This document shows, in pieces, positions 8,604-16,339 of a DNA stretch of 60,623 bases (its first letter is position 1; each line of letters opens with the position of its first letter). The DNA is from JBEHYA01 sp048498415 (GTDB lineage Bacteria > Pseudomonadota > Alphaproteobacteria > UBA9219 > RGZA01): assembly GCA_048498415.1 (NCBI GenBank), contig JBEHYA010000001.1, positions 1 to 60,623 on the forward strand. The letters run 5' to 3'. The notes beneath the pieces were generated by a model. That model worked only from the letters and a program-made list of their open reading frames with translations. It did not search any database and was not told where the DNA came from. The position numbers and the translations under genes were made by a program.

Positions 8604-9812
8604 ATGGCTATTCATATCGATCAGAAAAATCTCAGCCGCACGAGCCAGGAAGAGCTCGACCGCGCCATTCAAAAGCACACCATGTTCCGTCAGGCCCGGG
8701 TGGGCGGCGGCCGCGCCATCTTCAATTACTGCGATCTTAGCGGGCTTAGTTTCCGCCGTGCTGATCTCTCGGGCGCCGATTTCACGGGGTGCGCGCTGAT
8801 CGATTGCGATTTGCGGCACACCAACATGGATGGCTGCATGTTTTTCGTGGCCTCGCTCATGCGGGCCGATTGCACCGGTGGCACGTTCCTGCGCACTGAT
8901 TTCCGTGGCGCGGATTTATCGGGCGCCAATTTCACCGATGCGGATTTAACCGCCGCCGATATGCGCGAAGGCATGATGGCCACCAAAGACAGGCGCGGCA
9001 ATATCAGCATGGTCAAAAGCGAAGCCAGCAACGATGGCGGTATCATCACCGAATATGTGGATGCCAGCGAAGCCTTGTTTACCAACGCCCGTATGACCAA
9101 GGCAATGATGCGCGGCGCCAATTTATCCGGCGCGATTTTAGAGCGCACGGATTTATCGCTTGCCAATATGCAGAATGTAAGCCTGCGGAACGCCGTGCTG
9201 CTCGATACCAATTTAAACGGCGTGGAACTGGCGGAAGTCGATATGCACGGGGCGCTCCGCGATGAAGTGCAGGGCCTCGAACTGGACGATGCGCCGTTTC
9301 CCTTCGATATGTGGCTCAAGCAGCACCAGAAATGGATCGTGAGCCAGGGCGCGGAAGGCCAGCGCATGAATTTAACGCGCTATGATTTGCGTGCCCATGG
9401 CGGCGCGATCGTGGATTTCTCCGATACCATCCTCACCATGGCCAAAGCGCGTCAGGCCATTTTCTTTCATTTGCGTTTTGCGGGCGCCAGGTTGCAGGCG
9501 GTGGAATTCCGCGACTGCGATTTTCGTCTGGCCGATTTTGAACGCGCGGATATGCGCGGCGGCGACTTCACCGGATCCAACATGGCGCGCGGTAATTTCC
9601 GGCAGGCGCAGCTGGGCCCGCTGAAATTGCCGGAAGGCAAAATCATCCGTACCGATTTAAGCCGCTGCAATCTGCGCTATGCCCGTTTTGGCGGCGCGGA
9701 TTTACGCCAAGCCAGTTTTGCCGATGCCGACCTTACCGGCGCGGACTTGCGCGGCGCCGTCCTCGATATGGCGGATATGACCGGCGCGGTGACCGAAGGC
9801 GCGCTTTTCTAA
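8604..9812 (+). CDS. Pentapeptide-repeat protein
   Basis: A 402-residue protein with two blocks of A(D/N)LXX repeats, roughly residues 45-130 and 160-225, and a third from about 290 to the C-terminus (for example ADLTGADLRGAVL). Such repeats fold into a right-handed quadrilateral beta helix. A non-repeat insert near residues 235-265 (MWLKQHQKWIVSQGAEGQR) breaks the helix and is the only part likely to carry a specific function. No signal peptide or membrane segment is seen, so it is probably cytosolic. Some family members mimic DNA and protect gyrase, but nothing here proves that. The ATG at 8604, with GGGGCGAAG upstream, was chosen over a TTG at 8583. Confidence 0.88.
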   Translation: MAIHIDQKNLSRTSQEELDRAIQKHTMFRQARVGGGRAIFNYCDLSGLSFRRADLSGADFTGCALIDCDLRHTNMDGCMFFVASLMRADCTGGTFLRTDFRGADLSGANFTDADLTAADMREGMMATKDRRGNISMVKSEASNDGGIITEYVDASEALFTNARMTKAMMRGANLSGAILERTDLSLANMQNVSLRNAVLLDTNLNGVELAEVDMHGALRDEVQGLELDDAPFPFDMWLKQHQKWIVSQGAEGQRMNLTRYDLRAHGGAIVDFSDTILTMAKARQAIFFHLRFAGARLQAVEFRDCDFRLADFERADMRGGDFTGSNMARGNFRQAQLGPLKLPEGKIIRTDLSRCNLRYARFGGADLRQASFADADLTGADLRGAVLDMADMTGAVTEGALF

Positions 9813-9887
9813 GCGTTTCACAGGCGTTTTGACCCGCGCCGCATTATGTTAAACTCGAAAGACATAACCGATTCTTGGTGCTTTCGA

Positions 9888-11687
9888 ATGATCCGCCTTT
9901 TACCCGCCCATCTCGTCAATCAAATCGCCGCCGGTGAAGTGGTGGAACGCCCCGCCGCGGCCGTCAAAGAGCTGGTTGAAAACGCCCTCGATGCCGGCGC
10001 GCGGCGTATTTCAATCGTCACGCGCGAAGGCGGTCTTGGCAGCATTATGGTGCAGGATGATGGGCAGGGCATGACCCGCGAAGAACTCAAGCTTGCCATC
10101 CAGCGCCATGCCACCTCGAAACTGCCAAGCGATGATCTGCTGCAAATCAATTCCTTCGGCTTTCGCGGCGAAGCGCTGCCTTCCATCGGCGCGGTGAGCC
10201 GCCTATCCATTATCAGCCGCGCCAAAGGCAGCAGCGAAGCATGGGAAATCCGCGGGGAAGGCGGGCAGGTTTCCGAACCCGTGCCCGCTTCACTCAATGC
10301 CGGCACACGCATTGAGGTGCGCGATTTGTTTTACGCCACGCCCGCGCGCCTGAAATTCCTCAAATCCACCAACGCGGAATACGACCATATTTTAGAAGCG
10401 GTGGAACGCATCGCCATGGCCTGGCCGCAGGTGGAATTTTCGCTTGTTGAAGAAGGCCGCCGCCCCTGGCGGGTGGAAGCGGTTCCGGGCCTGCTGCCCG
10501 AACAACGCCGCGCGCGTTTAGGCGCGGTTTTAGGCGCGGAATTCGCCGCCAATGCCGTGCCGGTTGAAGCGGTGCGAGAGGGCTCCAGGCTTACCGGCTG
10601 GATTGGGTTGCCCACGCTCAACAAAGCGCATGCGCGTGAACAGTATCTCTTCGTCAACAACCGGCCGGTGCGGGATCGTTTGCTGCTGGGTGCCATCAAA
10701 GGCGCTTATGGCGATCTGATCCCACATGGCCGTCATGCGGTCGTCGCATTGTTTTTAGATTTGCCGCAAGACACCGTGGATGTGAACGTGCACCCCGCCA
10801 AACTGGAAGTGCGCTTTCAGGATAATGCGCTGATCCGCGGCCTTATTGTTTCCACCATCCGCCATCATCTGCATGGCCACGCACAGGTCACATCGAATAC
10901 GCTCAGCGATGCCGCGCTGCAGTCGTTCCGTCAGCAAGTGGGTGGGAGCCCGGCTTACGTGCCGCAAAATTTTGCGCCCGCCTTCGCCTACAATGCACCT
11001 CAGCAAGCCATCACCGGCTTCAGTGACATTGCGCGCCCCGATGCACGCTCGGGCAACCTGCCGGCCAACGATAGTCTCCCCGCTTACAGCGCGCCGGAAC
11101 CCAGCGATTACCCGCTGGGCGCTGCGGTGGCGCAGATGCATGAAACCTATATCGTCGCGCAAACCCCCGATGGGCTGGTGCTGGTCGACCAACACGCCGC
11201 GCATGAACGGCTTGTGTATGAACGCATGAAAGCTGCGCTTGCAGAAGGCGGCGTCAAACGGCAGGGCCTGCTTATTCCCGAAGTGGTGGAACTTGGCGAA
11301 GCCGCAGCCAAACGTTTACTCGCCAAAGCCCCCGAGCTTGCTGAATGGGGCGTGGTGATTGAATCCTTTGGCTCGGGCGCCATTGCCGTGCATGAAATGC
11401 CGGCGCTTTTGGGCAAAGCCAACATTCAGGGTCTCATCCGCGATCTTGCCGAAGATGTGGCGGAGTGGGATATGCCATCGAGCCTGAAGGAAAAACTGGA
11501 ATATGTCTGTGCGACGCTGGCCTGCCACGGCTCGGTGCGCGCTGGAAGGGCGTTGAACCGCGATGAGATGAACGCGCTTCTCCGCCAGATGGAAGCCACG
11601 CCCCATTCCGGCCAGTGCAACCACGGGCGGCCCACTTATATCGAACTCAAGAAAAGCGATATCGAAAAACTTTTCCAGCGTCGCTGA
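9888..11687 (+). CDS. mutL: DNA mismatch repair protein MutL
   Basis: A 599-residue MutL that links mismatch recognition to strand removal. The N-terminal GHKL ATPase shows KELVENALDAGA, DDGQGM and FGFRGEALPSI. The C-terminal domain carries the endonuclease motif DQHAAHERLVYE starting at D434, plus ACHGSVRAG and NHGRP, so this is the nicking MutL type rather than the enterobacterial type that depends on MutH. The start at 9888 gives the family-conserved MIRLLPAHLVNQIAAGEV; an ATG 42 bases upstream would add a non-conserved extension. The Xer recombinase follows 3 bases after the stop. Confidence 0.96.
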   Translation: MIRLLPAHLVNQIAAGEVVERPAAAVKELVENALDAGARRISIVTREGGLGSIMVQDDGQGMTREELKLAIQRHATSKLPSDDLLQINSFGFRGEALPSIGAVSRLSIISRAKGSSEAWEIRGEGGQVSEPVPASLNAGTRIEVRDLFYATPARLKFLKSTNAEYDHILEAVERIAMAWPQVEFSLVEEGRRPWRVEAVPGLLPEQRRARLGAVLGAEFAANAVPVEAVREGSRLTGWIGLPTLNKAHAREQYLFVNNRPVRDRLLLGAIKGAYGDLIPHGRHAVVALFLDLPQDTVDVNVHPAKLEVRFQDNALIRGLIVSTIRHHLHGHAQVTSNTLSDAALQSFRQQVGGSPAYVPQNFAPAFAYNAPQQAITGFSDIARPDARSGNLPANDSLPAYSAPEPSDYPLGAAVAQMHETYIVAQTPDGLVLVDQHAAHERLVYERMKAALAEGGVKRQGLLIPEVVELGEAAAKRLLAKAPELAEWGVVIESFGSGAIAVHEMPALLGKANIQGLIRDLAEDVAEWDMPSSLKEKLEYVCATLACHGSVRAGRALNRDEMNALLRQMEATPHSGQCNHGRPTYIELKKSDIEKLFQRR

Positions 11688-11690
11688 CAA

Positions 11691-12611
11691 ATGCCCGCCA
11701 AAAAGCCGGTTCTTGAACTTTCCTATCTCGATGCCTTCCGCGACATGCTGGTGGCGGAACGCGGCGCCTCCCGCCACACGCTGGATGCGTATTTGCGCGA
11801 TATCCAGCAGGCCGCCAGCTGGCTCTCCCGCCACAAAATCGATATCGCTGTTGCTGGGCAAAAAGATGTCACTGGCTTTGTTGGTTCCCTGGAAGGCCTC
11901 GCCGCCAAAAGCCGCGCGCGCAAGCTCTCGAGCCTGCGCCAATATTACCGTTTCCTGATCTCCGAAGGTAAACGCAAGGACGATCCCACCGCCCAGATTG
12001 ATGCGCCAAAACTTGGCCGCAGCCTGCCCGGCGTGCCGAGCCCGGAAGAAATGGAAAGGTTGTTCACGGCCGTGGAAGGCGACGCGCCCGAAAATATTCG
12101 CCTGCGCCTGATGCTGGAACTCGGCTACGGTTCCGGCCTTCGCGTGAGCGAGCTGGTGAGCCTGCCGCTCTCCGCGCTCCGCCCCGACAGCCGCGCCATG
12201 ATTGTGCGCGGCAAGGGCGAGAAGGAACGGCTGGTGCCGTTATCGGAAGCCACGCGCCATGCCTTGCAGGATTATCTGAAAGTCCGCGCCACATTCATCG
12301 GCAAAGGCAAAACCTCCGCGTTTCTTTTTCCATCCACCGGCAAGGCAGGTTTTGTCACGCGCATCCGGTTTTACCAAATGCTCAAGGATGTGGCGGTTAA
12401 AGCGGGCGTGCCCCACCAGAAAATCCACCCGCATGCGCTGCGCCATGCCTTTGCCACGCATGTGCTGGCGGGCGGCGCGGATTTGCGCGCGCTGCAAACC
12501 ATGCTGGGCCATGCCGATATTGGCACCACGCAGATTTACACCCATGTCGTGCGCGATCATTTGAAAGTAACGGTGGAAAAACACCATCCGCTTGCCAAGA
12601 AAAGAGGCTAG
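11691..12611 (+). CDS. xerD: Site-specific tyrosine recombinase XerC/XerD family, probably XerD
   Basis: A 306-residue tyrosine recombinase of the type that resolves chromosome dimers at dif during division. An N-terminal SAM-like DNA-binding domain spans about residues 10-95. The catalytic domain contains the arginine in SGLRVSELVSL, the HALRHAFATH box and the C-terminal tyrosine in TTQIYTHV. It begins 3 bases after mutL and precedes accA, an arrangement I associate with xerD in alphaproteobacteria. XerC cannot be excluded without alignment. No phage or integron genes are nearby, so it is a housekeeping protein. Confidence 0.88.
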   Translation: MPAKKPVLELSYLDAFRDMLVAERGASRHTLDAYLRDIQQAASWLSRHKIDIAVAGQKDVTGFVGSLEGLAAKSRARKLSSLRQYYRFLISEGKRKDDPTAQIDAPKLGRSLPGVPSPEEMERLFTAVEGDAPENIRLRLMLELGYGSGLRVSELVSLPLSALRPDSRAMIVRGKGEKERLVPLSEATRHALQDYLKVRATFIGKGKTSAFLFPSTGKAGFVTRIRFYQMLKDVAVKAGVPHQKIHPHALRHAFATHVLAGGADLRALQTMLGHADIGTTQIYTHVVRDHLKVTVEKHHPLAKKRG

Positions 12612-12700
12612 CCGCGGCTTCCAGGGCGGCGGGTGAAAGTATTTGAGTTTATTTTCAATTTCGCCTAAACCCTACCCCTCAACCCCGGCCAGATAGATAC

Positions 12701-13657
12701 ATGCACCTTCTCGAATTCGAACACAGCATCGCCGAACTGGAAGCCAAGATCGAAGAGCTTCGCCATCTGGCCGGCGCCGGCAATGTCGATATCGCCGGCG
12801 ATGTCGCCAAGCTGAAGGGCAAGCTGGATCGCCAGCTGAAGCAGCTTTACGCCAAGCTGTCCCCATCACAAAAAGTGCAGGTCGCGCGCCATCCCAACCG
12901 CCCGCATACCCAGCAAATCATCAACGCTTTGATCGAAGATTTTGTGCCGCTGGCGGGCGACCGTTTATTTGGTGAAGATTACGCCATCATCGGCGGCCTC
13001 GGCCGTTTCCGCGGGCAACCCGTCATGATTCTAGGCCATGAGCGCGGCCATGATACCGAGAGCCGCATCAAACATAATTTCGGCATGGCCAAACCCGAAG
13101 GCTACCGCAAGGCGCAGCGCCTCATGAATATGGCGGCGCGTTTCAATATTCCGGTCATCTCGCTGGTCGATACCGCTGGCGCGTTCCCCGGCGTGGATGC
13201 GGAAGCGCGTGGGCAAGCGGAAGCCATTGCCAGCGGCATTGATGTGTGCCTCCAAATCCCTGTGCCGTTTGTGACCGTTATTATTGGTGAAGGCGGCAGC
13301 GGCGGCGCTATTGCGATTGCCGCGGCCGACCGTGTGCTGATGCTTGAGCATTCAATTTATTCGGTGATTTCGCCGGAAGGCTGCGCCTCTATTTTATGGC
13401 GCAGCGCCACCCATGCGGCGGAAGCCGCCGAATCGTTGCGTTTGACGTCGGAAGACCTGAAAACGCTTGGCGTGATTGATGAAATTATCGCCGAACCCCT
13501 GGGCGGCGCCCACCGGGCCCCGGAAGAGACAATCGCCAATATCGCAAATGCGATTGAGAAGCATCTTGGCGATCTGATCGGCACGGATGCGCAAAAACTT
13601 TTGAAGAATCGCCACGAAAAGTTTCTTGGCATGGGCCAGAAGGCGCTCAGCGCATAA
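12701..13657 (+). CDS. accA: Acetyl-CoA carboxylase carboxyltransferase subunit alpha
   Basis: A 318-residue AccA, which with AccD transfers the carboxyl group from carboxybiotin to acetyl-CoA in the first committed step of fatty-acid synthesis. Typical segments are DRLFGEDYAIIGGLGRF near residue 87, the SLVDTAGAFPGVDAEARGQ block near 150, GEGGSGGAIAIAAADRVLML near 192 and ISPEGCASILWR near 219. The N-terminal residues form the usual helical segment. Length is normal. Confidence 0.97.
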   Translation: MHLLEFEHSIAELEAKIEELRHLAGAGNVDIAGDVAKLKGKLDRQLKQLYAKLSPSQKVQVARHPNRPHTQQIINALIEDFVPLAGDRLFGEDYAIIGGLGRFRGQPVMILGHERGHDTESRIKHNFGMAKPEGYRKAQRLMNMAARFNIPVISLVDTAGAFPGVDAEARGQAEAIASGIDVCLQIPVPFVTVIIGEGGSGGAIAIAAADRVLMLEHSIYSVISPEGCASILWRSATHAAEAAESLRLTSEDLKTLGVIDEIIAEPLGGAHRAPEETIANIANAIEKHLGDLIGTDAQKLLKNRHEKFLGMGQKALSA

Positions 13658-13875
13658 GTTGTTACAGCGCATGACGCGCATGCAATCGCTAGCGTAACAT
13701 CCCTCGAAACGTTTCCCGAACATTTCATATTCGGAACTGTTTTCCTGTGCATACGCACGCGCGGGCAAAATTTCTTGCAAGTATTCGTTAAGCATTCCAG
13801 CTTATAAAAAAATGATGTGGGGAATGTTCCCCCAGCATCTTCACGCTGCCCACCTGCTTAAAGGCGAGCCCTTTC

Positions 13876-15843
13876 ATGTCTTTATCCCTCAATAATATCC
13901 GCATTCTTCCCAAGCTGTTGGCCATTGCCTTCATCATGATTATTCCTTCGGTTTATCTGATGGTTCAACTGCTGAACGCCAACGAAGCGCAGATCGCCTT
14001 CAGCCAGGCGGAGCGCGATGGTAGCGATTTGATGGATGAAGCCGAAAATCTGGTGCTGGCCGGCGTGCAGGGCAACATCGCGGAGCACAAGGGCGAATCC
14101 AACCCCTATGCGAAATTTGATGCGGTGTTAGCCGAACTTAAAAAAGCTTCCGATAAATCGCCGTATGCCAGCAAGGAAGGCCTGAAGGCGATTGATGATG
14201 CGCAGGGCATTGAATTCAAACTGGACCGCGCCGTGGATCTGGTGACGGAAATTTCTGATAAATCCAATCTCACGCTCGATCCCGACATGGACAGCTTTTA
14301 CATCATGGACACGGTGGTGGTGAAAGTACCCAGTACGCTTATGGAATTAAGCGACGTCTATACCGATATGATGGCCAGCTTTCGCGATGGCAAAGTTTCC
14401 CCCGACCAACATGATGGCCTGATGGTCTCGCAGGCCCGCATCAATGGGTATATTGATGGCCTTAAAGCCAACCGCGATAAAGCATTTGCCAACAATACCG
14501 ATGGCTCGCTGCGCGAACATCTTGCTACCGATTTTGACAAGGTATTAGATGCCGCCAAGACATTTAATGACGAGGTGACGGCCCTTCTCAAAGCGGAAGA
14601 TTTAAAAAACATTTCGCAAGAACAGGTTGAAACAGCGTTTAATACCTTGGTGACCGCCGCCGACCACCTGGGCGACGATTCTAAAGAACAGCTCACGCGC
14701 CTGCTGGATAAACGCATCGGCGGTTTCCGTGCGACGGAAATTCGTAGCCTGATCATTGCCGGCGTGCTGTTCCTCCTCGCTTTCGCGTTACTCTTTATGG
14801 TGACAAGTTCCATCAACAAACCGCTGACCAAGCTGGTGGCCGCCATGGGCCGTCTGGCCGGCGGCGAACTGGAAGTTGAAGTGCCGGGCGGTACGCGCCG
14901 CGACGAAATCGGCGATATCAGCCGCGCCGTGACCGGCATTAAAGACAGCGTCGCCGAACGCGCCAAGAAGGAACAGGAAACGCTGGCCGAAATGCGCAAG
15001 GTGGAAATGGGCAAGCTGGCCGACCGGTTCGAAACCGGCGTGGGCGGCGTGGTGGAAACCGTCTCCAGCGCGGCAACCGAACTTCGCTCCAGCTCCGAAA
15101 ACCTCACCGTGCTGTCCGATGGCTCGGCGCAGCGCGCCACGGCCGTTGCGGCCGCCACGGAAGAAGCCACCGCCAGCGTGACCAACGTCGCGCATGCGGC
15201 GGAACAGCTGCTGGCTGCCATCAACGAAATCGCCCGCAAGGTTGAAGATTCGGCTAATACCACGCGTGAAGCGGTGGAACGGGCGATGTCGACCAACAAC
15301 ATCGTCATGGGCCTGTCGGAATCCGCCAAGAACATCGATAACGTGGTCAAGCTCATTCAGGATATCGCCTGGCAGACCAACCTTTTGGCCCTCAACGCCA
15401 CGATTGAAGCGGCCCGCGCCGGCGATGCCGGCAAGGGCTTCGCGGTGGTGGCGCAGGAAGTGAAAAGCCTGGCCGACCAGACCAGCAAGGCGACGGTGGA
15501 AATCTCCGAACAGATCGCCGGCATGCAGAATAATTCCAACGATGCCGTCAAAGCCATTCGCGATATTTCCGAGACGATCAACAACATCAACGCCATCTCG
15601 CAGTCGATCGCGGCGGCGGTGGAAGAGCAGTCGGCCTCGACGCGCGAAATCACCGACAACGTGCAGCAGACCTCGATCGGCGTGCAGGAAGTCTCGCGCA
15701 ACATCACGGCCCTCTCGGCTAGCGCGAGCGAATCCGGCGAAGCCAGCCGCCAGGTGCTGGGCGCTTCGGACGAACTTTCGACCAAAGCCGAACAGCTCCG
15801 CATGCTCATGGACAACTTCATCCATGAAATCCGCAAGGGTTAA
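13876..15843 (+). CDS. Methyl-accepting chemotaxis protein
   Basis: A 655-residue transmembrane chemoreceptor. Transmembrane helix 1 is at about residues 12-33 and helix 2 at about 292-314; the roughly 260 residues between form a helical periplasmic sensor domain whose ligand is not evident. A HAMP domain follows (from SSINKPLTKLVAAMGRL), then a long cytoplasmic coiled coil with the hairpin tip containing QTNLLALNATIEAARAGDAG and GFAVVAQEVKSLA, which contacts CheA and CheW. No CheR-docking pentapeptide is seen at the C-terminus. It lies about 10 kb upstream of the cheY-A-W-B operon and may signal to it. The start at 13876 follows a purine-rich AAAGGCGAG. Confidence 0.94.
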   Translation: MSLSLNNIRILPKLLAIAFIMIIPSVYLMVQLLNANEAQIAFSQAERDGSDLMDEAENLVLAGVQGNIAEHKGESNPYAKFDAVLAELKKASDKSPYASKEGLKAIDDAQGIEFKLDRAVDLVTEISDKSNLTLDPDMDSFYIMDTVVVKVPSTLMELSDVYTDMMASFRDGKVSPDQHDGLMVSQARINGYIDGLKANRDKAFANNTDGSLREHLATDFDKVLDAAKTFNDEVTALLKAEDLKNISQEQVETAFNTLVTAADHLGDDSKEQLTRLLDKRIGGFRATEIRSLIIAGVLFLLAFALLFMVTSSINKPLTKLVAAMGRLAGGELEVEVPGGTRRDEIGDISRAVTGIKDSVAERAKKEQETLAEMRKVEMGKLADRFETGVGGVVETVSSAATELRSSSENLTVLSDGSAQRATAVAAATEEATASVTNVAHAAEQLLAAINEIARKVEDSANTTREAVERAMSTNNIVMGLSESAKNIDNVVKLIQDIAWQTNLLALNATIEAARAGDAGKGFAVVAQEVKSLADQTSKATVEISEQIAGMQNNSNDAVKAIRDISETINNINAISQSIAAAVEEQSASTREITDNVQQTSIGVQEVSRNITALSASASESGEASRQVLGASDELSTKAEQLRMLMDNFIHEIRKG

Positions 15844-16270
15844 GCCTTATAAGGGTCTGCTCGTTTTTCTGCTGGCCATGCTCGGCTGGCATGGCCCGGC
15901 CTACGCCGAACCAACTTCTGTCGCAATTACCTGCACGGCGCGGGATAAGCCGGCGCTGCGTTTGCATGTGGAAGCGCTGGATCTGGTTATTTCCATTCTG
16001 ATATATACGCCGGGTTATCAGGAGTTGCAGAAGGGCGCGCGCGTAATGGCCATCGATAACAATAAAATTGGCAGTGCCGCCCAGGTAACGATGCCTGATG
16101 CGCATGGCAACAGCCCGTCAAATCCTATCAATGCCATTGTGACATTTGATGCGCTGGATTTAAAAGCCGGCGGCGTGGCAAAAGGCAAGGTGCAGCTCTC
16201 ACCCAAAAGCAATTTTGGCATTCCCTTCAATGCTACCATCGGCCAGGATGGCCCGTGTGACTGGCGATAA
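15824..16270 (+). CDS. Small secreted protein of unknown function
   Basis: A 148-residue protein with an N-terminal signal peptide: a basic start (MKSARVKPYKG), a hydrophobic core, and a likely cleavage after AYA near residue 25. The mature part has two cysteines (ITCTA near the start and GPCDWR at the end) that could form a disulfide, and a predicted beta-rich body. The start overlaps the chemoreceptor end by 20 bases in another frame, so the two are probably co-transcribed and it might be an accessory to the receptor. No family was recognised. Confidence 0.72.
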   Translation: MKSARVKPYKGLLVFLLAMLGWHGPAYAEPTSVAITCTARDKPALRLHVEALDLVISILIYTPGYQELQKGARVMAIDNNKIGSAAQVTMPDAHGNSPSNPINAIVTFDALDLKAGGVAKGKVQLSPKSNFGIPFNATIGQDGPCDWR

Positions 16271-16286
16271 GAAAATACCCGTGCAA

Positions 16287-16339
16287 TAAAAAGGCCCCGC
16301 AATGTGGGGCCTTTTTCTTTAGTGGGGCCTTTTTCTTTA
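16287..16339. terminator. Bidirectional terminator with an 18-bp tandem duplication
   Basis: A GGCCCC/GGGGCC hairpin flanked by an A-run and T-run serves both convergent genes. Its right arm plus T-tract, GTGGGGCCTTTTTCTTTA, is repeated in tandem at 16304-16321 and 16322-16339. The second copy runs into the secA stop codon. Confidence 0.85.

Noticed and set aside
11691..12611. Phage or integron integrase
   Set aside because: The gene is a Xer-type recombinase between mutL and accA, with no mobile-element genes or attachment repeats nearby.
14788..15825. Long minus-strand frame opposite the chemoreceptor
   Set aside because: The plus-strand frame has HAMP and signalling domains; the minus-strand product is a His/Gly-rich low-complexity shadow.
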